Of a stretch of 64,000 nucleotides of DNA, positions 44,301 to 53,729 are shown piece by piece; position 1 is the first letter of the stretch; each line of letters starts with the position of its first letter. The notes under the pieces were generated by a model, which saw only the letters and a list, made by a program, of their open reading frames with translations, searched no databases and had not been told where the DNA came from. The DNA comes from Colius striatus (taxonomy: Eukaryota; Chordata; Aves; Coliiformes; Coliidae). A program made the translations under genes and the position numbers. The stretch lies in the NCBI RefSeq assembly GCF_028858725.1, contig NC_084763.1, positions 9,858,001-9,922,000 on the forward strand, read 5' to 3'.

Positions 44301-44737
44301 GAACCTCAACCACGGCCCCCTCCCGGCGCCACCATCACCGAACACCAAAACACGCTCGTGGGGACAGTCCTGCTCGCTGTCCTCCCCTCCTCTCCCCAAA
44401 GAGCACCCTCATACGATCTCAACCCCGGGGGAAGGGTTGCAAGTATAAACCCGGGGCGAGGGCTGCACAGCCGGCCAGACCTGGAGTCGAAGCGGGTGCC
44501 GTCGGGGAAGGCGCCCAGGTAGTGGTAGCGCACGAAGTCTCCGGGCTTGACGGTCCGCGGGCAGCTCTCGGGCACGAAGCGGCGCTCGACGCGGAGGTCG
44601 GTGCCGTCGAGGGGCGGCTGAGCGGCCGCGGGCACCGGCGGGGCCTGGCAGGCGGCCCAGCTCACCAGCAGCGCCGGCAGCACCAGCAGCGCGCCGCAGC
44701 CCGCGCCCCGCCGCCGCGCGGCCGCCGGCCCCGCCAT
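26200..44737 (-). CDS. FKBP9: FKBP9, ER-resident four-domain FKBP prolyl isomerase (10 coding exons)
   Basis: FKBP9 encodes an endoplasmic reticulum peptidyl-prolyl cis-trans isomerase of the FKBP65/FKBP60 type. The exons in transcript order are 44737-44481, 40696-40551, 39694-39505, 36904-36759, 35548-35359, 33024-32879, 31672-31486, 29598-29453, 28260-28097 and 26382-26200. They join in frame to 584 codons; human is about 570. Residues 14-31 are a hydrophobic signal peptide after an Arg-rich start. Four FKBP domains follow, each with a GDF(V/L)RYHY-type start and a PP-L-YG-EG loop. Glycosylation sequons sit in the YHYN(G/A)(T/S) motif of domains 2-4, but domain 1 has YHYLG. EF-hand loops are D513-E524 and D558-E569. 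The protein ends EEHDEL, an ER-retrieval signal. The gene is tail to tail with NT5C3A and head to head with RP9. Confidence 0.97.
27882..28004. repeat. Tandem duplication, about 61 bp x 2, FKBP9 intron 9
   Basis: CTGTTAACTTGACAACAACC at 27882 and CTGTTAATTCAACAACAAAT at 27943 start two copies, each ending AGGAGAGACCCCATTCTT. The copies differ at several sites. Confidence 0.9.
28097..28260 (-). CDS. FKBP9: FKBP9 coding exon 9 (EF-hand 1)
   Basis: The exon is 164 nt and encodes [20 protein letters not shown], then the EF-hand loop [12 protein letters not shown]. The donor is GAG|GTAAGC. Confidence 0.96.
29453..29598 (-). CDS. FKBP9: FKBP9 coding exon 8 (end of FKBP domain 4)
   Basis: The exon is 146 nt and encodes [20 protein letters not shown] and [11 protein letters not shown]. 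The donor is GTAAGT. Confidence 0.96.
30163..30528 (-). mobile_element. CR1 3' end fragment in FKBP9 intron 7
   Basis: The signature TCATAGAATGGTAGGGGTTG is followed by CCTCTGGGCAGCCTGTGCC and ends at the ATCTCCTCCAGACTAAACAG block. It is in the same orientation as FKBP9. Confidence 0.9.
31285..31372 (-). mobile_element. CR1 internal fragment in FKBP9 intron 7
   Basis: About 90 bases match the ORF2 segment (CATCCCAGGATGCCATTGGC) without the 3' end. It sits about 110 bases beyond the donor of FKBP9 exon 7. Confidence 0.8.
31486..31672 (-). CDS. FKBP9: FKBP9 coding exon 7 (start of FKBP domain 4)
   Basis: The exon is 187 nt, one codon shorter than exons 3 and 5. It encodes [26 protein letters not shown] and [15 protein letters not shown]. 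There are two sequons, NCT and NAS. The donor is GTAAGT. Confidence 0.96.
32879..33024 (-). CDS. FKBP9: FKBP9 coding exon 6 (end of FKBP domain 3)
   Basis: The exon is 146 nt and encodes [20 protein letters not shown] and [11 protein letters not shown]. The donor is GTGAGC. Confidence 0.96.
34054..34125. repeat. Direct repeat copy A (about 72 bp), FKBP9 intron 5
   Basis: It starts AGTAGCACACACGACATAC and ends CAGCTTGCAGCAGCTGTA. It is paired with the copy at 34547-34620, with a few substitutions and small indels. Confidence 0.88.
34547..34620. repeat. Direct repeat copy B (about 74 bp), FKBP9 intron 5
   Basis: It starts AGTAGCACACGTGACATACA and ends CAGCTTGCAGCAGCTGTA. Same orientation as copy A, about 490 bases away. 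It does not look like a CR1. Confidence 0.88.
35076..35138. repeat. Short duplicated segment, FKBP9 intron 5
   Basis: GCTAGGCACGTCTAA and GCTAGGCACATCTAA are 25 bases apart, and GGCATCCACAGCT also occurs twice, which indicates a small local duplication. Confidence 0.8.
35359..35548 (-). CDS. FKBP9: FKBP9 coding exon 5 (start of FKBP domain 3)
   Basis: The exon is 190 nt and encodes [20 protein letters not shown], then [20 protein letters not shown] with a sequon. It has the same length and phase as exon 3. Confidence 0.96.
36759..36904 (-). CDS. FKBP9: FKBP9 coding exon 4 (end of FKBP domain 2)
   Basis: The exon is 146 nt and encodes [20 protein letters not shown] and ends [11 protein letters not shown]. 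It has the same length and phase as exons 2, 6 and 8. Confidence 0.96.
36985..38878 (+). mobile_element. CR1 LINE, reverse-transcriptase region and 3' end, split by a solo LTR
   Basis: The translation shows CR1 ORF2 blocks: [41 protein letters not shown] and [11 protein letters not shown]. After the LTR come [20 protein letters not shown] and VAKKANGIL. It is dead: frameshifts, an in-frame TAG at about 37474, and the catalytic FADD changed to FAND. It lies antisense in the FKBP9 intron between exons 3 and 4. The 3' end lacks the perfect young CR1 octamers, so it is an older copy. Confidence 0.93.
37534..37972 (+). mobile_element. Solo LTR (endogenous retrovirus remnant) with 5-bp target duplication
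   Basis: This 439-bp insertion starts TGTCCTGG and ends CCACAACA (TG...CA ends) and is flanked by CATCT on both sides (37529-37533 and 37973-37977). It interrupts a CR1 reverse-transcriptase frame. An ATTAAA polyadenylation signal is at 37837-37842, supporting + orientation. No internal viral genes remain. A 5-bp duplication is typical of ERVL-like elements, but the class is uncertain. Confidence 0.85.
39505..39694 (-). CDS. FKBP9: FKBP9 coding exon 3 (start of FKBP domain 2)
   Basis: The exon is 190 nt and encodes [19 protein letters not shown], then [20 protein letters not shown] with an N-glycosylation sequon. The donor is GTATGC. Confidence 0.96.
39805..40082 (+). mobile_element. CR1 3' end fragment in FKBP9 intron 2
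   Basis: It has TGTCTCCAGTGACAGGACAG, then GGAGCCCTGGCACAGGCTGC, and ends CTATTCTATGGTTCTGTG. It is antisense to FKBP9. Confidence 0.9.
40551..40696 (-). CDS. FKBP9: FKBP9 coding exon 2 (end of FKBP domain 1)
   Basis: The exon is 146 nt and encodes [20 protein letters not shown], then the [18 protein letters not shown] region. The donor is GTAAGT. Confidence 0.96.
40790..43980. other. FKBP9 intron 1, no recognised features
   Basis: The longest FKBP9 intron, between exon 1 and exon 2. It has no CR1 signature and no open frame with family features. Confidence 0.5.
44481..44737 (-). CDS. FKBP9: FKBP9 coding exon 1 (signal peptide, start of FKBP domain 1)
   Basis: The exon has 257 coding nt inside a CpG island. 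It encodes [10 protein letters not shown], then the hydrophobic [15 protein letters not shown], then the domain-1 start with [17 protein letters not shown]. The donor is AG|GTCTGG, weak because it has C at +3 and T at +4, but the phase (AG|C, Ser) fits exon 2 exactly. Confidence 0.93.
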
Positions 44738-44979
44738 GGCGGGACGGACGGAGGGCGGGAGGGCGGCAGCGGCACGGCGCCGCGGCTCCGGCGGCGAGCG
44801 CAGGCGGGACGGACGCCAGCCGCTTCCCTCCCGCCCGCCCAGCGCCGCCCGGCCCCCCCGGCTCCTCCTCCCGCCGCTGGAAACTTGCAAACGTGGATGA
44901 AGCCGTGCCGGGGGAGGAGCAGGAGCGGCCCCGGGCCCGCCGCCCCTCGCCCCCCGCCTCGGAGGGGGGGCGGCCGTGC

Positions 44980-44987
44980 GACGTGGC
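44980..44987 (+). promoter_or_regulatory. Possible ER-stress (UPRE/ATF6-like) site
   Basis: GACGTGGC, about 245 bases upstream of the FKBP9 ATG, matches the ACGTGG core bound by XBP1 and ATF6. FKBP9 is an ER folding factor, so the site is plausible, but no complete ERSE (CCAAT-N9-CCACG) is seen. Confidence 0.3.
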
Positions 44988-45230
44988 GCACCGGGTCTGA
45001 AATCCCGGCGCGGGTTTGAAATTCCGTCGCAAATGTCATCATTTGAGGTGGAAATTGCGGAGATCCAAGTTGTGCGCTGGCATCCGCTGCTTGACGCGCA
45101 CCGGCGCCGACGGCGGCGTTTGTAACAGCCGGCCAGGGAAACTCCGCGAGTGACACGGGAAAACAACGACTCCGTAACCACGCAGTGAAGTACCAGCATC
45201 CACGAGGAATGACCGCCACAGTCGGCCAGC

Positions 45231-45487
45231 TATCCCCCTCTGAAAATCAGCTGTCCCCTTTGCCTTCTGGAAAACGGCTGTCTCCCTTTTCCCCTTTGCA
45301 AATCAGCTATCCCTTTTTTTCCCCTCTGAATCAGCTCTCCCTTTCCCTCTCTAGAAAGCAGCTGTCTCTCTTTTCCCCTCTAGAAAACATCAATCCCCCT
45401 TTTCACCCCTAGAAATAGGTTATCCCCGTTTTCCACTCTGGAAATCATCTGTCCCCCTTTTCACCCTTAGAAATCAGCTCTCCCCTC
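45231..45487. repeat. Degenerate pyrimidine-rich minisatellite upstream of FKBP9
   Basis: About nine units of 27-30 bases, each of the pattern TGTCCCCCTTTTCCCCTCT then GAAATCAGC. The + strand is C/T-rich. It starts about 500 bases upstream of the FKBP9 ATG, just outside the CpG island. Confidence 0.9.
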
Positions 45488-45489
45488 AC

Positions 45490-46600
45490 ACCGTTGAGGA
45501 AGTTGTATTTGTTCTCCAGTGTTCTAACTGGTTTCACTGAAGAAGCACAGAGAAGTTAAGTAGCTGCACAAGAAGCATCAAACCCAGAGCAAGATGAAGA
45601 TGAAAAACATTCAATAACACAGTGGTTTTGAGAAGCAGTGACTTTGATGGTGGCAGATTTGAGGTAACTGGTTGGAAACGCAGACACACCTAGCCATATA
45701 ACTTATTTAAGGAACAAGATTTTGTGAGTGATAAATCATTAAACAAGCAGAACCCAGAGTAATTATGAAGAGAAATCCCCTAAAACCAGGGAAGGTGGTG
45801 TGGCAATTGGCGCCTGAGCACCACTGTTGGGGAGATGATGGCCAACAGGCCCAGCACTGCTCTCTTTGTGCAGCCAAATCAAGTGCTTTTAAAAGGATTT
45901 CACAAACACTGTTGTATAATATCGATGTATTGCTGGGAAATGGCTGCAGCTCCATGACCTAACCAGTGAAAAAAAGTTAGCAACTCGGCAGCTGTTCAAA
46001 GATAACCAGGTTTATGGTTACAAATCACATCTGCCTTCCAGCAACAGCCACGCTGCACGTTCCAGATCAGGCCTGTGAAGCAGCTTTTAAATAAGCTGTG
46101 TGAATTGTCTGGCAGTTGCCGAGATTTAAACAGAGTATTTTGGTGCTGGTTTGTGTTTTCTTAAGGGGAACGCATAGTTCAGCATTGGAGTATGTTGATA
46201 CAACCAACATAAAGATAAAGCTTGCCCCTGCATTTGGCACTTCTTTTTGCCAGGCAGTGACATAGTCTTTATTTATGCCCATTTATTTAAGGTCAATGTT
46301 TTCAAAACAATTCCTTGGACTCTTCATATTTATGCAGTTTTGTCCTCATTACACATCACCTCTGCCAAGTTCTCCACTTCTGGTGTAATTACCAGTCCCT
46401 CAAGACCATCATCAGTGTCACCAGTTTTATGAACGCCTGGTCCTTTCTTTCCCTGGGTGCTTCATACCTCCTCTCTATTCTCCCTGTAGCTGATGCACCA
46501 TGTGCCTCTCTGTAAGCACATATATGGCTCAAGATAGCTGTCAGACAGCGAGACACGTGGCTTTCTGTCCTCCTAGTTCTGTTCAGAGAGCATAAAGGTA
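45490..46600. other. Intergenic stretch without recognised features
   Basis: Between the FKBP9 upstream minisatellite and the next CR1. No exon was recognised. Confidence 0.45.
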
Positions 46601-46603
46601 GCA

Positions 46604-46705
46604 GAATCATAGAATCATAGAATGGTAGGGGTTGGAAGGGACCTTTAGAGATCATCCAGTCCAACCCCCCCTGCCAAAGCAGGTCCACCGAGATCAGGTC
46701 ACACA
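46604..46705 (-). mobile_element. CR1 3' end fragment
   Basis: The short reversed end is AATCATAGAATCATAGAATG followed by GTAGGGGTTGGAAGGGACC. It is only about 100 bases long and close to consensus. Confidence 0.88.
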
Positions 46706-47160
46706 AAATGCAACAGCTGTCCAGTAGTTTCCTTACAAACATCATTTTTGACCTTTGGCTATTTTTTTCAAAGCACACACACACAGAGAAAGGAAAAAAA
46801 AACCCTAAATCTTGTTTGTTTGAACACTAACCCAGCTTCCCCAGAAGCATTTTGGGGATGCTGATCACTATCAGATCTCCTGTTCTTCAGTGAGCCAGAA
46901 ACACAGCAGTGACTAATAGAGTGTGAGCAGAGAGATAAGCACAGACATGCCTAAAACTACTGGAGAAGCTGGAAGGAGGATTGTCCTTCCCAGACTTACA
47001 AACACGGTACAGCTGAAGCCCATCCTCTCTCTGAAAACAACTTTTGGGCATGTCACAGGTCAGATATTAAATGAGGATTAAAGAGCTGGGATTTGTGCCT
47101 TTGCATCTCCTTTTGGAGGATACTATGCTCCCCATGTAATGTTCAAGGGGCTGCAGTTCT

Positions 47161-47722
47161 CACAGAATCACAGAATCTTAAGGGTTGGAAGGGACCTCAA
47201 AAGACCATCCAGTCCAACCCCCCTGCCAGAGCAGGACCACCTAGAGTAGGGTACACAGGAGTTCATCCAGTTTCAGTGCTCCCTCACCTGAACAGTGAAG
47301 AAGTTTTTCCTTGTATTTCTTTGGGATCTCTTCTGTTCCAGCTTGTACCCAACACCCCTTGTCCTATCATTGGCCATCACTGAGAACAGCCTGGCTCCAT
47401 GCTCCTGACACTCACCCTTTATGTGTTTGTAAACGTGAATGAGGTCACTCCTCAGTCTCCCCTTCTTCAAGCAAAAGAGCCCCAGGTCCCTCAGCCTTTC
47501 GTCACAAGGGAGATGCTCCACTCCCTTCACCATCTTTGGTCCTGTGCTGAACTCTCTCCAGCAAGTCCCTGTCCTTCTTGAACTGAAGGGCCCAGAACTG
47601 GACACAATATTCCAGATGTGGTCTCTCAACAGCAGAGCAGGGGGGGGGGAGAATCTCTCTCGACCTAATGCCCACATCCCTTCCAATACACCCCGGGATG
47701 CACTTTGCTGGTTCACGCTCAT
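47161..47722 (-). mobile_element. CR1 LINE fragment
   Basis: The reversed copy translates on the - strand to [20 protein letters not shown] and FFTVQVREH, the CR1 ORF2 C-terminus. A run of about ten G lies at 47641-47649. Confidence 0.9.
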
Positions 47723-47724
47723 CC

Positions 47725-49440
47725 TGCTATTCTCCTAGCCTTGGGCTATGCTTTATCAATCTAAAATGTATCTTGAGGATTCAATGCTGTTCCCAAGTCT
47801 TTTGAAGGGCAAGGGAGTAAAACACTAGCTCTCACTCTCTGTGTATCACAGCAGCATTACTCCTGGAGCTTATCACACAGAGAAGAAATTCAAGAGCTGA
47901 AGTGTCAAGAAGTTAGATATGAAAACGTGCATGGCTGGTACAAATCATGTCTCAGAAGCACTGAAGAAAGCTGAGGAGCATAAAGATTAATTTATGGTAA
48001 CATGGGAAGAGGATCTAAAGCCTCAGCTTTAGGTAGGGAAGATACAGCTGGTGTGCAACTTGAGATGCTGTTCTGCTCCTCAGAATGTGCTTGAAGCCAA
48101 GCACCAGGCAGCCATGAGGTGGTGGGCCTAACACAAATTCAAATGCTTGCAGCACATTCTGGCACATAAACATAGGAGAGGTGAAGACTAGTGAAACATT
48201 CTGCTGAGCAGCCCTTCGACTTACCCAGTACTTAACCACTAACTGTTCTCAATTACCCATCATATAGCTAAGATTATAGACCTGAAGATTTAGTCCCTGG
48301 ATGCCTGAAATATGTGTTGTGTTTTGATATGGAGGTTTTCTAAAAAGGTAGAGTATGGAGACAGAAAAATGTGGAGTGGGTTTACAATGTTTCCTAAATA
48401 CTCTGTTGATTATAGCTCAAGAAAAACAGAGGTAATCCTTTGGCTTTTTTTCCCCTTAGAAAGAATGTGCCAAGTGCTGTAGCTTGCAGATATCTTGAAT
48501 TGTAGCAAACTTACAGAGAACTCAGGTACTAGAAGGGAAAACGTGAGAGCAATGAGAAACACAGCTTGAACTGATGTAAAATCCAGTTTGAAAAAAATAC
48601 CAATTTGCTTTTAATCAGTAGGCAACACTCAGACAGGTCACAGTGTAATGCTGGGTTTTGCTTTATAGTCTACAGGGGGATTGTGTGAAGGGACTCTGAC
48701 TTATTTTTCTGCAGTTTTCTGCAGCTGTTCGCTTCAGTCTGCGCACTCTCTCAGAGCCCTAAAAAGCTCTGTAGAGAACAGCTGTGGGTTACAACTAATG
48801 TGGAAGAACTGTAGTGCTCTTGCTGCTGAGCTGAATTTCAAGTAAGGAAAACAAAACTCTCAATTACAACTCAATTTCTCCTCCTAAAGATCTGCAAGAT
48901 CTGTGGTGGAGATCTTCAGATACTCTGAAACAACCACAGAAACACAGTCTGTCAACATTGGGTTTAACTAATAAATATGGCTAAACTCTATCCCTAAAGC
49001 ATTCTAAGTTCTGCTTTTGCTAAACAGCATTCTGAACAAACACTGCTTTTATGTTATGCAGATACTTGATAAATTCAGAGTGCCTGGAACCTGAAATACC
49101 CTTTGTACCCAAAATATCTTAATATCAATCCTATCAGTTACACATCATATGACTGTGTGCAATGTACTGTCAGTGGCATGACTTAGAAAGGATGCCTTTG
49201 GTGACCAAAGTGATCCAGGTGACTTGGGCTTCTTTCTTGGAGGGCCATAAGAAATGCTGTGACACAGAGCTCTCTGCTCATCATGGAGAGCCATGCTGGA
49301 CCAATCAGCCACTCCCACAGGCTGTTTAACATGTGGGGTTTATTCTGATTTATTCCTGGTAGTGGTTTAGAAGTGAACACAAAGGTGCACAGAGGATGAA
49401 AGAAATGGATACACTTTAAAATTGTTGATACTGTGGACAT
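47725..49440. other. Intergenic stretch without recognised features
   Basis: No exon, RNA gene or repeat family was recognised. Confidence 0.45.
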
Positions 49441-49443
49441 ATT

Positions 49444-49610
49444 TCATAGAATCATAGAATTATTTCAGCTGGAAGAGACCTTTAAGATCACCGAGTCCAG
49501 CCTTTGTCCCAGCCCTATCAACCACTAGATCATTTCCCTAAGTACAGCATCCACTCGTCTCTTAAACAATTCAGCTTCAGCTTACCTCTACTCCACCCAC
49601 TACAGATGTT
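49444..49610 (-). mobile_element. CR1-like 3' end, diverged
   Basis: It starts TCATAGAATCATAGAATTAT and continues TTCAGCTGGAAGAGACCTTT. It is an older subfamily than its neighbour and lies in inverted orientation to the next CR1, 30 bases away. Confidence 0.75.
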
Positions 49611-49640
49611 GTAACAAAAGTCACACAAATTGGGCTACAG

Positions 49641-50052
49641 AGATGATGAGGGGACTGGAGCATCTCTCTGACGAGGAAAGGCTGTGAGACCTGGGCCTGT
49701 TCAGCCTGGAGAAGAGAAGGCTGAGAGAGGATCTTATGAATGCTTATAAATACCTAAAGGGTGGGTGTCAAGAGGATGGGGCCAGTCTGTTTTCTGTGGT
49801 ACCCAGTGACAGGACAAGGGGTAATGGACACAAGCTGGAACACAGGAAGTTCCATATGAATATGATTTCCCTGTTGAGGTGAGGGAGCCCTGGCACAGGC
49901 TGCCCAGGGAGGACATGAAGGCTCCTTCTCTGGAGGTTTCCAAACCTGCCTGGACATGTTTCTGTGTGATCTAATGGAGGGGAACCTACTTTAGCTACAG
50001 GTTGGGCTGGATGAGCTCTAGAGGTCCCTTCCAACACCAACCATTCTGTGAA
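49641..50052 (+). mobile_element. CR1 LINE 3' fragment
   Basis: It contains GAGGGGACTGGAGCATCTC, the GGAGCCCTGGCACAGGCTGC block, and ends CCAACCATTCTGTG. The octamer tail is reduced. Confidence 0.9.
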
Positions 50053-51121
50053 ACTGCAAGTAACACAGTGAAGCAGTACCCTCTTCCTGGCCCTGCCATG
50101 CCAGTAGAGTCTCACTCACCCCCAGCTGCTCAGCAACTGCCCGGTGGAGGTCACAGCATAGTGAGCTATATCAACAGAGCTGTCTTAGTGCCCATCAGCC
50201 TGTCTTTCCAAACGCATTGTGCTAAATTACTGTCCAAGCGATTTGTCAAATCCGGCTCATTTTGACAGAAAGGGGTTTGACAGCACTTGCCAAAGCCCAC
50301 AGCCACCAGAGATGTGGTGGAGGTTCCCACCAGCCAAACATGAGGATAGATGAGAGCCAGCTGTTGGCTTCCACCAGCACTGATGCTGCTTGCAAGGGAA
50401 ACAGCTGCCAAAAGCATAAGCCTGGGTCACACACTTTTGAAGCACCACTCGTGCCTTCTTTTGCCTTTGCATTGCAACCATTGTAATTTGTACACTACTA
50501 AATGTAGCAAGCCAGCTCTGGGCAGAACTGTTTCCTAGTTACACTAGAGCAGTGATGTTGATGTGTGGTCAGCTGTTGATGCACGGGTCAGTGTGGATAT
50601 GCCACTGTGAAACTGTAGAAAAGCTACTCCATGCATCCAGGTTTCCCTACCATTTCTAACACCTGTGTATTTAAATGTTACCGATTTCCATTCAACCTTC
50701 ATGAAGGCAATATATACATGGGTATGTGTGAAAACGCCATTCCCCTCATTTCACACACCAAAAAGGGGGTGGGCTCAGGCCTAAATACCCTTGAAAGCAG
50801 AGACCACAAAGGTTAAAACTTCCTTTTCCAGAGGAGCTGAAATTTAAACACAAGCGTGGAAACAGAGTACCAGATTTTCATAAAAGTTCATCTATGGAGG
50901 GGCTAAAAATGTAACAGAGCTGGTCACAGGTGACACACAGTGTAACATAAGCAGCTGGTGACAAAAAGGGAAACCTGATGGATAACAAATCATTAAAACT
51001 CCTGTGAACTAAAGAATACTCTAAATACATTGCAGGTACCCACAAAGTTAGAGAATGGTTTTGAAACAACAGGGTGCTTATACATAAACTGCAGATATCA
51101 TACATAAACTGTAAAAGAGTG

Positions 51122-51677
51122 TGGCCAGCAGGTCAAGGGAGGTTCTGCTCCCCCTCTCCTCTGCCCTGGTGACGCCTCATCTGTAGTCCTGTGTCCAGTT
51201 CTGGGCTCCCCAGCTCAAGAGGGACAGGGAAGTGCTGGAGAGAGTCCAGCGCAGGGCCACCAAGCTGATCAGGGGACTGGAGCATCTTCCTTATGAGGAA
51301 AGGCTGCGGGAACTGAGGCTGTTCAGCTTGGAGAAGAGGAGACTGAGGGAAGATCTTATTAATATTTACAAATATCTCAATTATGGGTGTCAGGAGGTTG
51401 GGACATCCCTTTTTTTGATTATATCTAGCATCAAGACAAGGGGTAATGGGATGAAGCTGGAACACAAAAAGTTCCACTTAAACATAAGAAAAACCTTTCA
51501 CTGTTGAGGTGACGGAGCCCTGGCACAGGCTGCCCAGAGGGGTTGTGGAGGCTCCTTCCTCGGAGGTCTTCAAGACCTGCCTGGACATGTTCCTGTCTGA
51601 CCTGATCCAGGTGACCCTGCTTCTGCAGGGAGGTTGGACGGTCCCTTCCAACCCCTACCATTCTATGATTCTATGAT
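51122..51677 (+). mobile_element. CR1 LINE 3' fragment
   Basis: It shows the ORF2 end ([20 protein letters not shown]) and a clean 3' end, ATTCTATGATTCTATGAT. It is one of the least diverged copies in the window. Confidence 0.93.
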
Positions 51678-51993
51678 ATTCCTAACAAAGGATACCTGTG
51701 GTTGGGTTTTCAGTCTGTGGGCTTCTACAATATCTTCTTACAGCACAAGTGGTAAGGAAGCCTGCTGTACCTTGGCCTAAACACCCAGCAAGTGAGAGTT
51801 TACATCTGCAGCAGCAACTATGAGACTGCACACCAAAAAAAAAGTCAAAAAAAGGTAGAAAACCAGCAAGCTAAACTTCAGCCTCCTGCTGATTTAGAAG
51901 CCTTGCTGAACTTTGATATGCAGCATGTCCAATCTCAGAGCTGCGTTGCAGGAGCGGTCCCTGCAACAAGGATCACACAGGTTTGCCCAAACC

Positions 51994-52050
51994 ACAGAAT
52001 CAGAGAATGGTAGGGATTGGAAGGGACCTTTAGAGATCATCTAGTCCAGT
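51994..52050 (-). mobile_element. CR1 3' end fragment, about 57 bp
   Basis: A short reversed CR1 tip: CAGAGAATGGTAGGGATTGG and ATCATCTAGTCCA. Confidence 0.82.
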
Positions 52051-52059
52051 GCAATAAAA

Positions 52060-53640
52060 ACAATCACTCACTGGTAGTTTGCCTTCTATAAAGGGTCTTC
52101 ACTGAATCAAAAGGGAGGGCAGAAGCATTATGCATTTACTTGAAGGCTAAAAAGCTTCTCAAGAAGCAGCACAGGCGCTAAGGTCTGAAAATGGTCACAA
52201 CTGGGAACCTAATAGATAGCCCCTGTTTTATCCCACCCGAGCTGGACTCTGTCTGCTACAACTGCTACGGCTCTGTAATTAAAAATAATACCCTTTTGTT
52301 CAAACATTCTTTTAAACAAAGCTGCCTTAATAAAGTTGGTTTGTAAATTAGGTGTGGAGTACAACTCAGAAAGACAGAACCTCTTTTATCCAAGCTCCAG
52401 TCTATCCCCCATACCCCATCCCTCCCCCACCCCATCCCTTGCCCATAGCCCTCTGCCTGTCAAACGCCTTCGGGAAGCTGGAGGTGTTGGGAGGAGAACA
52501 GCAAACGGTCTCTCTGCAAACAACTGGCCACAAAGTAAACCGTGCAAACTTTCCTAAAAAGTAAGGCTGTCTGTTCAGCCAGAGGTGAAACCCGCCTCCG
52601 TTTTGAAACGAGCACACCGCTGACTCGCTTTGCCCGAGGCTATCAGTAAAGAGACGAGTCAGGCGATCAGTAAAGAGGCAAGTCAGGTCAGTCCCTTCAT
52701 GCATACCAGCGCTGGAGCTGCCAGCGGCGGCTGCCTAAGCAAACTGGAAACAGGACACCTTGTTATTTTCCCCTTCCTTCATCAATATTCACATGCGAAT
52801 CCCCCGGGAACTGCCCAAAGTGCAGAGGTGTTACAGGATAGTGCTCACGGGGTTCTTACTAATACAAGCAGATCACGGAGATCTTCTCCTCTAGATAGTA
52901 AGCACCAAGTCACTTGTGTGAATTTTTATCCACATTTTGCATCTTGAGTGAGGAAAAAGTCATGCACTCAGACAGCAACTCTGAACACTCCACTTCTAGA
53001 AATCTCAGCGTTCTTTTGGAAGCAGGTTGACAGAGATTCATAGGATATTAGCTGCATTTCTGAGCTTGTCTTTAACAGAAAAGTGTCCATCTGTGGAGGA
53101 ACCGTAGGGTGGTATTCCAATAACCTCTTCCAGTCATCTATCTGTCTACTAAAGAACAGGTTTAGGCTCAGGCTTACAAAATTGGGTGTTTTTGCATCCC
53201 ACAACCATCTTTAGATCATACTGAGTGCTGGGCACGTTCTGATCCCATTCCTGTTTGGCTGGGCTGCTGGAGCACAAGTCACAGTCTTTGTTGCCTACCT
53301 TCTCCAGCACTTGTTGCAGCCAAGTTTTATCTGTCCTTATGCATAAGGTCCAGACCAAACATCCCACACAATCTATGTGAGCTAAAGAAATGCTCCATGA
53401 ACATAAAGAAAGCCAAAAATTAAAGTTTTAGCAACTGAAGGAGTTGTTGCTAGTTATAATCACACTAAGACTTATAATCCAAATTAGCTAATTATCACAG
53501 CTCATTGAATAACAAGATATTTAAAACTACTACACACAAACTTACTATTATCTCTGCCTTTCTCTGGTATCTGCTCACCCTTCCACTGGGCTCAAAAGTC
53601 ATTAACATCAGTTGTTTTTAGGAAAAGCAAGGGCTGGTTC
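52060..53640. other. Intergenic stretch without recognised features
   Basis: Contains a short CCCCA-rich tract at about 52405-52440 and a local repeat of AGTAAAGAGRC-type phrases near 52645-52685. No gene was recognised. Confidence 0.45.
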
Positions 53641-53644
53641 TACC

Positions 53645-53724
53645 AAGTAGACCTGCTTCTGCAGGGGGTTGGGCCAGATGATCTCTAAAGGTCTCTTCCA
53701 ACCCTACCATTCTATGATTCTATG
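53645..53724 (+). mobile_element. CR1 3' end fragment, about 80 bp
   Basis: It runs from AAGTAGACCTGCTTCTGCAG to the perfect tail ATTCTATGATTCTATG. Confidence 0.88.
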
Positions 53725-53729
53725 AAGTT

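Larger units (their letters stand above)
44300..45180 (-). promoter_or_regulatory. FKBP9: FKBP9 CpG-island promoter
   Basis: A very GC- and CpG-rich block surrounds coding exon 1 and reaches about 450 bases upstream of the ATG. It has no TATA box, as is typical of a housekeeping promoter. The limits are estimated by eye. Confidence 0.8.

Noticed and set aside
44006-45019. 337-codon open frame on the + strand over FKBP9 exon 1
   Set aside because: It is antisense to a firm coding exon in a CpG island, where stop codons are rare. The product is Pro/Arg/Gly-rich low complexity with no family features.
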